DNA of 64,000 bases from Pelagibacterium montanilacus (lineage in GTDB: Bacteria > Pseudomonadota > Alphaproteobacteria > Rhizobiales > Devosiaceae): NCBI RefSeq assembly GCF_003992665.1, contig NZ_RZMX01000051.1, forward strand, positions 201,794 through 265,793. Reading direction: 5' to 3'. Shown piece by piece: positions 47,630 to 56,133 of the stretch. The position numbers and the translations under genes were made by a program. Under the pieces are notes generated by a model. It saw only the letters and a program-made list of their open reading frames with translations. It was not told the DNA's origin and made no database searches. Position 1 is the first letter of the stretch; each line of letters opens with the position of its first letter.

Positions 47630-47696
47630 CTATCCGATCCGGGCGCCGACCCCAAGCGTGATGGCGGGTTTTTGCCCGCATGGGACCCTTTGTGGC

Positions 47697-48815
47697 TCAG
47701 CGCCGGGCTAAAACCGTGCCCGCAGCCACGCTAAAGGCCTGTGCCCGCTCGCCAAGATCGGCAAACAGCATCTGATCGGTGCCCGTCATGAAGCACTGGG
47801 TGTCGAGCCTGTCGAGGGTATCGAACAGCGCGGCGCGGCGGCGCGGGTCCAGATGCGCCGCTACCTCGTCGAGAAGAAGGATCGGCGCCATGCCGGTCAT
47901 GTCGCGCACGAGGCGCGCATGAACGAGGATCAGCCCGATCAGCAGGGCCTTCTGCTCGCCGGTCGAGCACAGCGCCGCGGGCATGGCCTTGCCCATATGC
48001 GCGATCTCGAGATCGACCCTGTGGGGGCCCATGGTGGTGCGGCCCGCGGCCCTGTCCAGCCCCCTCGCGCTGCGCCAGCGCGCCCGCAAGTCTTCCTCGA
48101 GCCCGCTTGCAGTCGTCGGGATCGGCTCCTCGAGCATGGGCACGAGATCGATGCCGGCCTCGGGAAAGCCCGTATCGGCGACCGAGGAGGCCATGAGCGC
48201 CCGCAAGCGCCCCAGCGAATCGGTGCGCGCGAAATGGATGGCGGATGCGGTTTCGGCCATCTGGGCCTCGATGGCCGAGAGCCAGGCGGGATCGCCGTCG
48301 TCGTCAAGGAGCCGGTTGCGCTGGCGCATGGCGCGCTCGAAATCGGACACGGCCGCGCCATGGCCCGGGATGAGCGTGGTGACCAGCCGGTCGAGAAAGC
48401 GCCTGCGGTCTCCTGATGGACCCGAGAACAACCCGTCCATGGCCGGGGTGAGCCAGAGCAGGCGCAGATGCTCGCTCATGGCTTCGACCGAACGGGCGTT
48501 TGCGCCGTTGATGCGCACGCGCCGCGCGGCGGCATCGGGGGCGGCCCCCGTGCCCACATCGACCGCGCCATAGGGCGTCTCGATGCTCGAGGCCACGGCC
48601 CAGAGCCCGTCGCTGCCGGCCAGCGCCAGGGTCTCGAACGGGGCCCGGCGCAGACCGCGTCCCGGCGAGAGCAGGGACACCGCCTCGATCAGATTGGTCT
48701 TGCCCGAGCCGTTCTCGCCGGTCAGCACGACGTGGCGCGCATCGAGGTCGAGCGCGGCGCTCGCGTAATTGCGGAAACTGGTCAGCCGCAGGCGGGAGAT
48801 GAACCGGTCTGGCAT
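47697..48815 (-). CDS. recF: DNA replication and repair protein RecF
   Basis: SMC-like ATPase that, with RecO and RecR, loads RecA on gapped DNA. The 372 residues have RLTSFRNYASAALDLD, Walker A TGENGSGKTNL (33-40), FSGPSGDRRRFLDRL, the signature CSTGEQKALLIGLIL and Walker B ILLLDEVAAHLD. It lies between dnaN and gyrB on the same strand with 43-bp and 103-bp gaps, the standard replication-gene cluster. Confidence 0.96.
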   Translation of the reverse strand: MPDRFISRLRLTSFRNYASAALDLDARHVVLTGENGSGKTNLIEAVSLLSPGRGLRRAPFETLALAGSDGLWAVASSIETPYGAVDVGTGAAPDAAARRVRINGANARSVEAMSEHLRLLWLTPAMDGLFSGPSGDRRRFLDRLVTTLIPGHGAAVSDFERAMRQRNRLLDDDGDPAWLSAIEAQMAETASAIHFARTDSLGRLRALMASSVADTGFPEAGIDLVPMLEEPIPTTASGLEEDLRARWRSARGLDRAAGRTTMGPHRVDLEIAHMGKAMPAALCSTGEQKALLIGLILVHARLVRDMTGMAPILLLDEVAAHLDPRRRAALFDTLDRLDTQCFMTGTDQMLFADLGERAQAFSVAAGTVLARR

Positions 48816-48858
48816 GGCCGCGGGGAGAACAGGCGACGGGCGAAGCGCCCGCCCGTGC

Positions 48859-49977
48859 CTAGACGCGCATGGGCATCAGCACGAAGAGCGCCTGGGTTTC
48901 CCCATCCTCCTTGACGAGCGTCGGCGAGCCGGCATCGTTGAAGCGGAACTCCACGGATTCGGTGCGGATCTGGGAGATGATCTCGAGCAGATAGCGCGCA
49001 TTGAAACCGATCTCGAAGGCATCCTCGGAGAACTCGACGGCCAGTTCCTCATTGGCGGTGCCGTGGTCGGGATTGGTGACCGACAGCTCGAGCTGGCCCG
49101 AGGACAGCGAGAGCTTGACCGCCTTGCCCCCGCGTTCGGACGCGATGGTGGAGACGCGATCGACCGCACGCGAGAGACTGTCGCGATCCACCAGCAGCCG
49201 CTTTTCATTGTTGCGCGGGGTGACGCGCTCGTAGTCGGGGAAGCTGCCCTCGATGAGCTTGGAGAGCAGAACGACGCCGCCAAGGGTGAACCTGATCTTG
49301 GTGTCCGAGAGCTCGACCCCGACTTCGCCCTCCACGCCGTCGAGCAGCTTGAGCACCTCGGTGACGGTCTTGCGCGGGACGATGATGCCGGGCATGCCCG
49401 AGGATCCAGAGGGGGCCTCGGTCTCGACGCGCGCCAGCCGGTGGCCGTCGGTCGCCACCGCACGCATGGCAATGCCGTCGCCACCGTCGATGGTGTGCAT
49501 GAAGATGCCGTTGAGATAGTAGCGGGTTTCCTCGTTGGAGATCGCGAACTGGGTACGCTCGATCAGATCCTTGAGGGTCTGGGGCGGAATGGAAAAGCTG
49601 TGGGTGAAGGTGCCCGATTTGAGATCGGGGAATCCGTCGGGGTTGAGGCACTGGAGATGAAAGCGCGAGCGCCCCGAGGAAATCTGCATCTGGTCGTTGC
49701 CATCGGTCTCGAGCAGGACCTCGGCGCCGTCCGAAAGCTTGCGCACGATCTCGTATAGCGTGTGGGCCGGGACCGTGGTGGTGCCCGGCGTGCCGGTCAT
49801 GGCGGGCACGGTTTCGGTGACCTCGATATCGAGATCGGTCGCGCGCATGTCCAGCCCGTCCGGCGTGGCGCTCATGAGCACGTTGGCCAGGATCGGATAG
49901 GTGTTGCGGCGCTCCACGATCCTGTGAACGTGACCGAGCGACTTGAGAAGATGGTTGCGCTCAAGCGTGACCTTCAT
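48859..49977 (-). CDS. dnaN: DNA polymerase III subunit beta (sliding clamp)
   Basis: Ring-forming processivity clamp, 372 residues made of three clamp domains. It starts MKVTLERNHLLKSLGHVHRI, then RNTYPILANVLMSAT, the second domain FAISNEETRYYLNGIFM and ATDGHRLAR, and ends in the client-groove strand ALFVLMPMRV. ATG 49977 is the family start; the frame is open upstream without homology. It heads dnaN-recF-gyrB and diverges from nagA. dnaA lies about 34 kb away, a common alphaproteobacterial arrangement. Confidence 0.98.
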   Translation of the reverse strand: MKVTLERNHLLKSLGHVHRIVERRNTYPILANVLMSATPDGLDMRATDLDIEVTETVPAMTGTPGTTTVPAHTLYEIVRKLSDGAEVLLETDGNDQMQISSGRSRFHLQCLNPDGFPDLKSGTFTHSFSIPPQTLKDLIERTQFAISNEETRYYLNGIFMHTIDGGDGIAMRAVATDGHRLARVETEAPSGSSGMPGIIVPRKTVTEVLKLLDGVEGEVGVELSDTKIRFTLGGVVLLSKLIEGSFPDYERVTPRNNEKRLLVDRDSLSRAVDRVSTIASERGGKAVKLSLSSGQLELSVTNPDHGTANEELAVEFSEDAFEIGFNARYLLEIISQIRTESVEFRFNDAGSPTLVKEDGETQALFVLMPMRV

Positions 49978-50219
49978 CGCTGTTCCTGACCTCTGGCGAA
50001 ATGTCTTTTGCATGCCGCGCCTGCAATAGGCTCGGCCCGGCAGGACGCCGGGGTGCGACCCTGCCCTGACCGGAAAAAAAACGCAAGGGCCCCCAAGCCA
50101 CCCGGGCGGCCCTTCGGGCCGGATCGGGCATCGGGCCGCGTCTGGAAGGCGGCCGGGACATGGGATAGACTCCGGGCACCCGGTTCTGCCCGGTTCCATT
50201 GGCCAGCCGTGAGCCCGAG

Positions 50220-51371
50220 ATGACCCGAAACTTCGCCCTTTTGGGCGCCACCATCCTTGACGGGGAGCGCCGGCATGAAGGCCGGGCCCTGGTGATCGGC
50301 GAGGGGCGCGTCCTCGCGCTGGCCGACCCCGCGGACCTGCCCGCGGGGCTCGAGCGGATCGCTTTCGAGGGGGGGCTGATCGCCCCGGGATTTGTGGATC
50401 TGCAGGTCAATGGCGGTGGCGGGGTGCTGTTCAACCAGAACCCGGACGTCGAGGCGATCGCGGCGATCTCTGCGGCCCATGCCCCGTTCGGCACCACGGC
50501 CCTTCTGCCCACGGCTATCACCGACCGCCCCGAGGTGACGCGGGCTGCGCTGGACGCGGCGCGGGCGGCCGCGCGTTCGGGCGTGGCCGGGTTCGCCGGG
50601 GTGCATCTGGAGGGTCCGCACCTTTCTCTCGCGCGCAAGGGTGCGCACAGCCCGGCGCTGATCCGGGCTATGAAGGATGCCGACCGTGACCTGATCATCG
50701 CGGCCCGCGGGGCTATCCCCACCGTACTGGTCACGCTGGCGCCCGAGGCGGCCACGCGGGCGCAGATCGGAGCGCTCGCCAAGGCCGGGGTGATCGTGAG
50801 CCTGGGGCACAGCGATGCCAGCTGCGCGGCCGCGCGCGCGGCGATCGAAGCGGGGGCGGGCATGGCCACGCATCTGTTCAACGCCATGAGCCAGATGGGC
50901 AATCGCGAGCCCGGGCTCGTCGGCGCGGTGCTCGAGACCGGGATCTGGGCCGGGCTTATCGCCGACGGCATCCATGTGGCGCCGGAGACCGTCGCCATCG
51001 CCCTGCGGGCCAAGCGCGGGCCGGGGCGGATTTTCCTCGTCACAGATTCCATGCCTCCGATCGGCACTGACCTCGCTGGCTTTGAGCTCAACGGACGCGA
51101 AGTGATGCGGTCGGAGGGCGCGCTGCGTCTGGGCGATGGCACGCTGGCGGGCGCCGATCTGACCATGATCGACGCGGTGCGCTGGACCCACCGGGTCATC
51201 GGGCTCGAGCTCGACGAGGCCCTGCGCATGGCCTCGCTCTATCCGGCCATGGCGATCGGGCGCGACGAGACGCTGGGACGGCTGCGAGCGGGGAGCGATG
51301 CGTCCTTTGTTCACCTCACCGACGGGCTCGAGATCGCGAGCGTCTGGCGGCGGGGCGAAAAGGTGGCTTAA
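50220..51371 (+). CDS. nagA: N-acetylglucosamine-6-phosphate deacetylase
   Basis: Amidohydrolase converting GlcNAc-6-P to glucosamine-6-P in amino-sugar recycling. The 383 residues include GFVDLQVNGGGGVLFN, the metal Glu in HLEGPHLSLARKGAH, metal His residues in LGHSDASCAAA and ATHLFNAMSQMGNREPG, and the catalytic Asp in FLVTDSMPPIG. ATG 50220 follows CCGAG; a TTG seven codons upstream is possible. The gene stands alone, without nagB or a GlcNAc transporter nearby. It converges on the Rrf2 regulator 21 bp downstream. Confidence 0.93.
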   Translation: MTRNFALLGATILDGERRHEGRALVIGEGRVLALADPADLPAGLERIAFEGGLIAPGFVDLQVNGGGGVLFNQNPDVEAIAAISAAHAPFGTTALLPTAITDRPEVTRAALDAARAAARSGVAGFAGVHLEGPHLSLARKGAHSPALIRAMKDADRDLIIAARGAIPTVLVTLAPEAATRAQIGALAKAGVIVSLGHSDASCAAARAAIEAGAGMATHLFNAMSQMGNREPGLVGAVLETGIWAGLIADGIHVAPETVAIALRAKRGPGRIFLVTDSMPPIGTDLAGFELNGREVMRSEGALRLGDGTLAGADLTMIDAVRWTHRVIGLELDEALRMASLYPAMAIGRDETLGRLRAGSDASFVHLTDGLEIASVWRRGEKVA

Positions 51372-51392
51372 GTCCTTGTGGCCCTAGTGGCC

Positions 51393-51830
51393 CTAGCCGA
51401 CCTTTTCGAGCACGTCGATTTCACCGACCGCGTCGGCGAGCGTGGTGCTGTCGAGCACGGCGCGGGTGGCTTCGGTGACCTTGGCAAAAACGTGCCGGAT
51501 TTCGCAATCGGCCTCGCTCTTGCAGTCGACGCAACTGCGATAGGCGATCTTGGAAAGGCAGGGGAGCGGCGCGATCGGGCCGTCGATGATTCGCAGCACC
51601 TCCCCGAAACTGGTGGAGGCGGGATCCTTGAGCAGGAGATACCCTCCCGCCTTGCCGCGCTTGGACATTACAATGCCGTTGCGCTTGAGTTCGAGCAGGA
51701 TCTGCTCGAGGAACTTCTTGGGAATGTGCTGGCCGACCGCGATCTCGGAGATCATCAGCGAGGCCCCCGGTCCGGCCCGGGTCAGGGCAACGAGCGCGCG
51801 CAGCGCATAGCGTGCCTTTTGCGAAATCAT
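51393..51830 (-). CDS. Rrf2-family transcriptional regulator
   Basis: A 145-residue winged-helix regulator. It starts MISQKARYALRALVAL, followed by the recognition region HIPKKFLEQILLELKRNGIV and the wing KRGKAGGYLLLKD. A Cys-rich segment (PCLSKIAYRSC, then VDCKSEADC) contains four cysteines where IscR and NsrR bind Fe-S clusters, so iron-sulfur or redox sensing is likely. No isc/suf genes are adjacent, so the regulon is unknown. It is transcribed away from the peptide ABC operon and could regulate across the shared 556-bp region. Confidence 0.9.
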   Translation of the reverse strand: MISQKARYALRALVALTRAGPGASLMISEIAVGQHIPKKFLEQILLELKRNGIVMSKRGKAGGYLLLKDPASTSFGEVLRIIDGPIAPLPCLSKIAYRSCVDCKSEADCEIRHVFAKVTEATRAVLDSTTLADAVGEIDVLEKVG

Positions 51831-52045
51831 GGCTGTCCTTCGGCGTGATCGGGCTTCCTGTCATAATCGTGTCCGGCCCGGGCTTCAACTCCGGCGGGCC
51901 CTTTGCACCCCAGCCATGCGGGAGAGTGGAGGCGCGGGGCGCGGCCAAACCGCTCGCCACACCCTCCATCTAAAAAATTTTGATGCGGATTTGCCGTTGA
52001 TGTACCGCAGGTTACGGCATTTAGGCTCTGAAATATCTATAATTT

Positions 52046-52061
52046 TTGACCAAATGGTCAA
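52046..52061. promoter_or_regulatory. Palindromic operator candidate
   Basis: TTGACC-AAAT-GGTCAA, a perfect 16-bp palindrome with 6-bp arms, immediately after a TATAAT-like element. Position and symmetry suggest a repressor site, perhaps of GntR type (core resembling TGGTCA half-sites), but the regulator is unknown. Confidence 0.5.
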
Positions 52062-52144
52062 GTTAGGTCAGCCTGGTTGACGCAAACGTCCCGGCCATAC
52101 CCATTGCGCGAGGCGGGAAAAGACGCTTTGTTGCGGCTTCGGCG

Positions 52145-52166
52145 CACAACGTCGGCAAACGTTGTG
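52145..52166. promoter_or_regulatory. Second inverted repeat in the leader
   Basis: CACAACGT-CGGCAA-ACGTTGTG, perfect 8-bp arms with a 6-nt centre, 27 bp before the leader open frame. It could be a DNA operator or an RNA hairpin; the sequence alone does not decide. Confidence 0.45.
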
Positions 52167-52192
52167 GCCCCAAGTCGCGGGGAGGAATCATC

Positions 52193-52246
52193 ATGCAAAA
52201 CGATATTCCCTGCACATCGTTCGAGAGGGTGCGCCCATCCGTCTGA
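52193..52246 (+). CDS. Possible 17-residue leader peptide upstream of dppA
   Basis: ATG 52193 opens a 17-codon frame (MQNDIPCTSFERVRPSV) ending in TGA, preceded by GGGGAGGAATCATC, one of the strongest Shine-Dalgarno sequences in the window. It stops 140 bp before dppA. No similarity is recognised. It may be a translated leader or a chance frame near an otherwise used ribosome-binding motif. Confidence 0.3.
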   Translation: MQNDIPCTSFERVRPSV

Positions 52247-52386
52247 CCCGAGCCGATCGAACCCGTCCGATGCCCATCGGCGCTTCGAGACGACTGGTCA
52301 CCGGAGGGCGCGCCCTCCTGGATTTCTTCCGCGTAGCCGGGCCCTTCCCGGGCCGCACGCGGACCGTTCCAAGGGGAAACACCACC

Positions 52387-53964
52387 ATGCGAAAAACCTT
52401 TACCGCCATCGCAGCCACGCTGCTGGCCTCCTCGGTGCTCGTCTCGGCCGCGCAGGCCGAAACGCTGCGCTGGGCCCGCACGTCCGACGCGCTCACTCTG
52501 GACCCACATTCCCAGAACCAGGGCGTCACCCACACTTTCAACCACCACATCTACGAGACGCTGCTGGACCGCGATCTCGAGGGCAATCTGCGTGAGCGCC
52601 TGGCGACCGACTGGTACGTCAAGGAAGGCGACGACACGGTCTGGGTCTTCGAGCTGCGCGAAGGGGTGACCTTCCACGGCGGCGAAGAGTTCACGGCCGA
52701 GGACGTAGTGTTCTCGATCGAGCGCGCCAAGAGTGAAAACTCCAACATGCGTCAGCTCCACGCCGATGTGGAAAGCGTGACCGCGGTGGACGACTACACG
52801 GTCGAATTCCAGATGGCGGGTCCCTCCCCGCTCTATCCCAACAACGTCACCAACACCTTCATCATGGACATGGGCTGGTCGGAAGAAAACGACCTGCAGT
52901 CGGTCCAGGATTTCGGCGCCGGTGAAGAGAATTTCGCGGTGCGCAACACCAACGGCACCGGCCCCTATGTGCTCACCGAGCGCGATCCGGACGTGCGTTC
53001 GGTCCTCACCGCTTACCAAGACTGGTGGGGCGAGGCTTCGGACGTGACCGAGATCGTCTACACCCCGATCGCCGACAACGCCACGCGCGTGGCGGCCCTG
53101 CTCTCGGGCGAGGTGGATCTGGTCCAGGACGTTCCCGTCCAGGACATCGATCGCCTGAGCGGCACCGACGGGGTCAAGGTCGAGACCGGCCCGGAAAACC
53201 GCACCATCTATTTCGGCTACCGCATGGATGACGAGCCGCTGACCTCCTCGGACGTCACCGACGAGAACCCCTTCGCCAATCCGCTGGTGCGTGAGGCCAT
53301 GGAGCTGGCCATCGACCGCGAGGCGATCCGCCAGGTGGTGATGCGCGGGCAGTCGATTCCGACCTGCGTGAACATGCCCCCGTTCGTGAACGGCTGGACC
53401 GAAGAGCTCGATGCGTGCCCTGCGGTCGACCTCGACGCCGCCCGCGCGCTGATGGAAGAGGCTGGCTATGGCGACGGCTTCACCGTGACGCTCGACACGC
53501 CCAATGACCGCTACGTCAACGACGAGGCCATTTCCCAGGCGGTCGTGGGCATGCTCGGCCAGATCGGCATCGACGTGACGCTCGCGTCGCGCCCGGTCGC
53601 CCAGCACTCCCCGCTGATCCTCAACAACCAGACCGATTTCTATCTTCTGGGCTGGGGCGTGCCGACCTTTGACTCGGCCTACATCTTCAACGATCTGGTC
53701 CACACAAAGACCGACGATTACGGGACCTACAATATCGGTCTGTATTCGAACCCCGAGGTCGATGAGATGATCCAGTCGCTCGGCACCATGACCGATCTCG
53801 AGGCTCGCGATCAGGTCATCGCCGACATCTGGGAGCAGGTCCAGGAAGATCGCGTCTTCCTTACCGTTCACGTTCAGGAACTGGCCTACGCCATGCGCGA
53901 TGACATGACCCTGGCCGTGCATCCGGAAAACCAGCCCTCGATGGTCGACGTCACCTACGAGTAA
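52387..53964 (+). CDS. Peptide/nickel-type ABC transporter substrate-binding protein
   Basis: Periplasmic family 5 solute-binding protein, 525 residues, delivering ligand (di- or oligopeptides, or possibly other substrates) to the permeases encoded downstream. The signal peptide is MRKTFTAIAATLLASSVLVS ending AAQAET. Family signatures are LTLDPHSQNQGVTHTFNHHI, FELREGVTFHGGEEFTAEDVV and the PNDRYVNDEAISQAVVG region, with a late DLVHTKTDDYGTYN. AAGGGG lies before ATG 52387. It is separated from the permease gene by 235 bp containing a large hairpin, consistent with higher expression of the binding protein. Confidence 0.92.
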   Translation: MRKTFTAIAATLLASSVLVSAAQAETLRWARTSDALTLDPHSQNQGVTHTFNHHIYETLLDRDLEGNLRERLATDWYVKEGDDTVWVFELREGVTFHGGEEFTAEDVVFSIERAKSENSNMRQLHADVESVTAVDDYTVEFQMAGPSPLYPNNVTNTFIMDMGWSEENDLQSVQDFGAGEENFAVRNTNGTGPYVLTERDPDVRSVLTAYQDWWGEASDVTEIVYTPIADNATRVAALLSGEVDLVQDVPVQDIDRLSGTDGVKVETGPENRTIYFGYRMDDEPLTSSDVTDENPFANPLVREAMELAIDREAIRQVVMRGQSIPTCVNMPPFVNGWTEELDACPAVDLDAARALMEEAGYGDGFTVTLDTPNDRYVNDEAISQAVVGMLGQIGIDVTLASRPVAQHSPLILNNQTDFYLLGWGVPTFDSAYIFNDLVHTKTDDYGTYNIGLYSNPEVDEMIQSLGTMTDLEARDQVIADIWEQVQEDRVFLTVHVQELAYAMRDDMTLAVHPENQPSMVDVTYE

Positions 53965-53983
53965 GCCAGCACACCTCATTGCG

Positions 53984-54022
53984 CGCCGCGCCACGGCTTT
54001 GTCCATAAGTCGTGGCGCGGCG
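53984..54022 (+). promoter_or_regulatory. Large intercistronic hairpin after the binding-protein gene
   Basis: A 16-bp stem (53984-53999 with 54007-54022, one G-U pair) and a 7-nt loop. There is no T run, so it is more likely an mRNA stabiliser or partial terminator, as known between binding-protein and permease genes in ABC operons. Confidence 0.7.
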
Positions 54023-54199
54023 TTCGCTTAAGGGTGGCCTGGCGGATCGGCCGGATACCACCCCGGCACCCTGGAAGGCACCCGGAGTGGGCCGGCCGGC
54101 CCTGAGAACGTTCGGGCCTGAGAGCGGCCGCAAGGGGATCACGTCGGGCCCCCGTCCGCCGACCGACGTCCCCAGAAACGAAGCGGAGACCAGACGTTC

Positions 54200-55183
54200 A
54201 TGTTGGCCTTCATCCTAAAGCGCCTCGCGCAATCGGTCCTTGTGATGCTGGTTGTGGCGCTGATCTCGTTCACGATGTTCCGCTATGTCGGCGATCCCGT
54301 GGCCTCTCTGGTCAGCCAGGAGGCCTCGATCGCCGATCAGGAACAGCTGCGCGAGCGGCTCGGGCTCAACGATCCCATCGTCGAGCAGTTCTTCCGGTTC
54401 GTGGGTAACGCCCTGCAGGGACAGTTCGGCATTTCCTACCGGCTTCAGCAGCCGGTCTCCGAACTCATCCTCTCGCGCCTGCCGGCCACCATCGAGCTGG
54501 CCTTCGCCTCGGCGACGATTGCCCTGACGCTCGGGATCATCCTGGGGGTCTTTACCGCGCTCAAGCCGCAAAGTCCCGTCTCTGGCGGGGTGATGGCCTT
54601 TTCGCTCGTGGGGGTTTCCCTGCCCACCTTCCTGATCGGCATTGCGCTCATCTACATCTTTGCGGTCGAGCTGCAATGGCTGCCCTCGTTCGGGCGCGGG
54701 GACGTGGTGGATCTGGGCTGGTGGAACACGGGCCTTCTGAGCGAATCGGGCCTGCGCTCGATCATCCTGCCCGCGATCACGCTCTCGCTGTTCCAGATGA
54801 CGCTGATCATGCGGCTGGTGCGCGCCGAGATGCTCGAAGTTTTGCGGGCCGATTACATCAAATTCGCCCGCGCCCGCGGTCTGACCGACCGGGCCGTCAA
54901 TTTCGGCCATGCGCTCAAGAACACGCTGGTGCCGGTCATCACGATCACCGGCCTGCAACTGGGCTCGGTCATCGCGTTTGCGATCATCACCGAGACCGTG
55001 TTCCAGTGGCCCGGCGTGGGATCGCTGTTCATCAACTCGGTCGCGGTGGTCGACGTGCCGGTCATGGCCGCCTATCTGATGTTCATTGCGCTCGTGTTCG
55101 TCGTGATCAACCTGATCGTGGACATCCTTTACTATCTCGTCGACCCCCGGCTCCGGGTCGGCGGCGCACGCGGAGGGCATTGA
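54200..55183 (+). CDS. Peptide-type ABC transporter permease (DppB-like)
   Basis: Inner-membrane permease of 327 residues with six predicted helices, the first at MLAFILKRLAQSVLVMLVVA. The EAA loop that contacts the ATPase is EVLRADYIKFARARGLTDRAVNFGHALKNTL, split here across residues of the conserved DppB motif. The N-terminal periplasmic part contains RERLGLNDPIVEQFFRFVGN, typical of the family. It pairs with the next permease, 2 bp away. Confidence 0.92.
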   Translation: MLAFILKRLAQSVLVMLVVALISFTMFRYVGDPVASLVSQEASIADQEQLRERLGLNDPIVEQFFRFVGNALQGQFGISYRLQQPVSELILSRLPATIELAFASATIALTLGIILGVFTALKPQSPVSGGVMAFSLVGVSLPTFLIGIALIYIFAVELQWLPSFGRGDVVDLGWWNTGLLSESGLRSIILPAITLSLFQMTLIMRLVRAEMLEVLRADYIKFARARGLTDRAVNFGHALKNTLVPVITITGLQLGSVIAFAIITETVFQWPGVGSLFINSVAVVDVPVMAAYLMFIALVFVVINLIVDILYYLVDPRLRVGGARGGH

Positions 55184-55185
55184 CC

Positions 55186-56133
55186 ATGAGCGCTTCGGCA
55201 CCGCCGGGCCGCCGCCCCATGGGGCTGTTTTCCCGGATCATCGATTCCGACATCTTCTATTCCTTCCGGACCTCCCCGGTCGCGGTGGTGGCCGCGAGTA
55301 TCGCGCTCATTCTCATTCTTGCCGCGGTGTTCGCGCCCTGGATCGCGCCCTATAACCCGTTCGATCCGCGGACGCTGAACCTGATGGACGGCTATACCGC
55401 GCCGATGGAAACCTCGTTTGCGGGCAACTACTTCCTGCTGGGCGCCGACCATCAGGGTCGCGACGTCTTCTCGACCATTCTTTACGGATCACGCGTCTCG
55501 CTTCTCGTGGGGCTTTCGGCCACGCTGTTTGCCATGACGCTGGGGGTTAGCCTGGGCCTGATCGCGGGCTATCGCGGCGGGTTCACCGACGCGATCATCA
55601 TGCGCATCTGCGACATCCAGCTCACCTTTCCCGCCATTCTCATCGCGCTCCTGATCTTCGGGGTGGCGCGCGGGCTCATTCCGCCCAGCCAGCAGGAAAG
55701 CACCGCCCTTTACGTCCTGATCCTGGCCATCGGGCTCTCGAACTGGGCGCAGTTCGCGCGCACGGTGCGCGGGGCGACCATGGTCGAGCGCCAGAAGGAC
55801 TATGTCGCCGCCGCCCGCATCATGGGGGTGCATCCCCTTTTCATCCTCGTTCGCCACATCCTGCCCAATGTCACGGGCCCCGTGCTCGTGATCGCCACGA
55901 TCGGGCTGGCGCTGGCGATCATCGAGGAAGCGACGCTGTCGTTCCTCGGGGTCGGGGTGCCGCCCACCCAGCCCTCGCTGGGGACCCTGATCCGCATCGG
56001 CCAGCAATTCCTGTTCTCGGGCGAATGGTGGATTCTGTTTTTCCCCGCGCTCACGCTCGTGCTGCTGGCGCTGTCGGTGAACCTTCTGGGCGACTGGCTG
56101 CGCGACGCGCTCAATCCGAGGTTGCGCAAATGA
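55186..56133 (+). CDS. Peptide-type ABC transporter permease (DppC-like)
   Basis: Second inner-membrane permease, 315 residues, with six predicted helices: the first at VAVVAASIALILILAAVFAP, followed by the periplasmic YFLLGADHQGRDVFSTILYG typical of DppC/OppC. The EAA-like loop is DYVAAARIMGVHPLFILVRH. ATG 55186 lies 2 bp after the first permease stop, and the end overlaps the ATPase gene by ATGA (56130-56133). Together the two permeases form the translocation channel. Confidence 0.93.
   Translation: MSASAPPGRRPMGLFSRIIDSDIFYSFRTSPVAVVAASIALILILAAVFAPWIAPYNPFDPRTLNLMDGYTAPMETSFAGNYFLLGADHQGRDVFSTILYGSRVSLLVGLSATLFAMTLGVSLGLIAGYRGGFTDAIIMRICDIQLTFPAILIALLIFGVARGLIPPSQQESTALYVLILAIGLSNWAQFARTVRGATMVERQKDYVAAARIMGVHPLFILVRHILPNVTGPVLVIATIGLALAIIEEATLSFLGVGVPPTQPSLGTLIRIGQQFLFSGEWWILFFPALTLVLLALSVNLLGDWLRDALNPRLRK

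Larger units (their letters stand above)
51831..52386. promoter_or_regulatory. Long divergent leader region before the peptide ABC operon
   Basis: A 556-bp region between the Rrf2 gene and the substrate-binding protein gene. It contains an AT-rich stretch (51970-52050, with TATAAT at 52038-52043), a TTGACC/GGTCAA palindrome, a second inverted repeat at 52145-52166, and a short open frame with a strong ribosome-binding site at 52193. From 52250 to 52386 no further signal is seen beyond AAGGGGAAAC before dppA. Confidence 0.6.
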
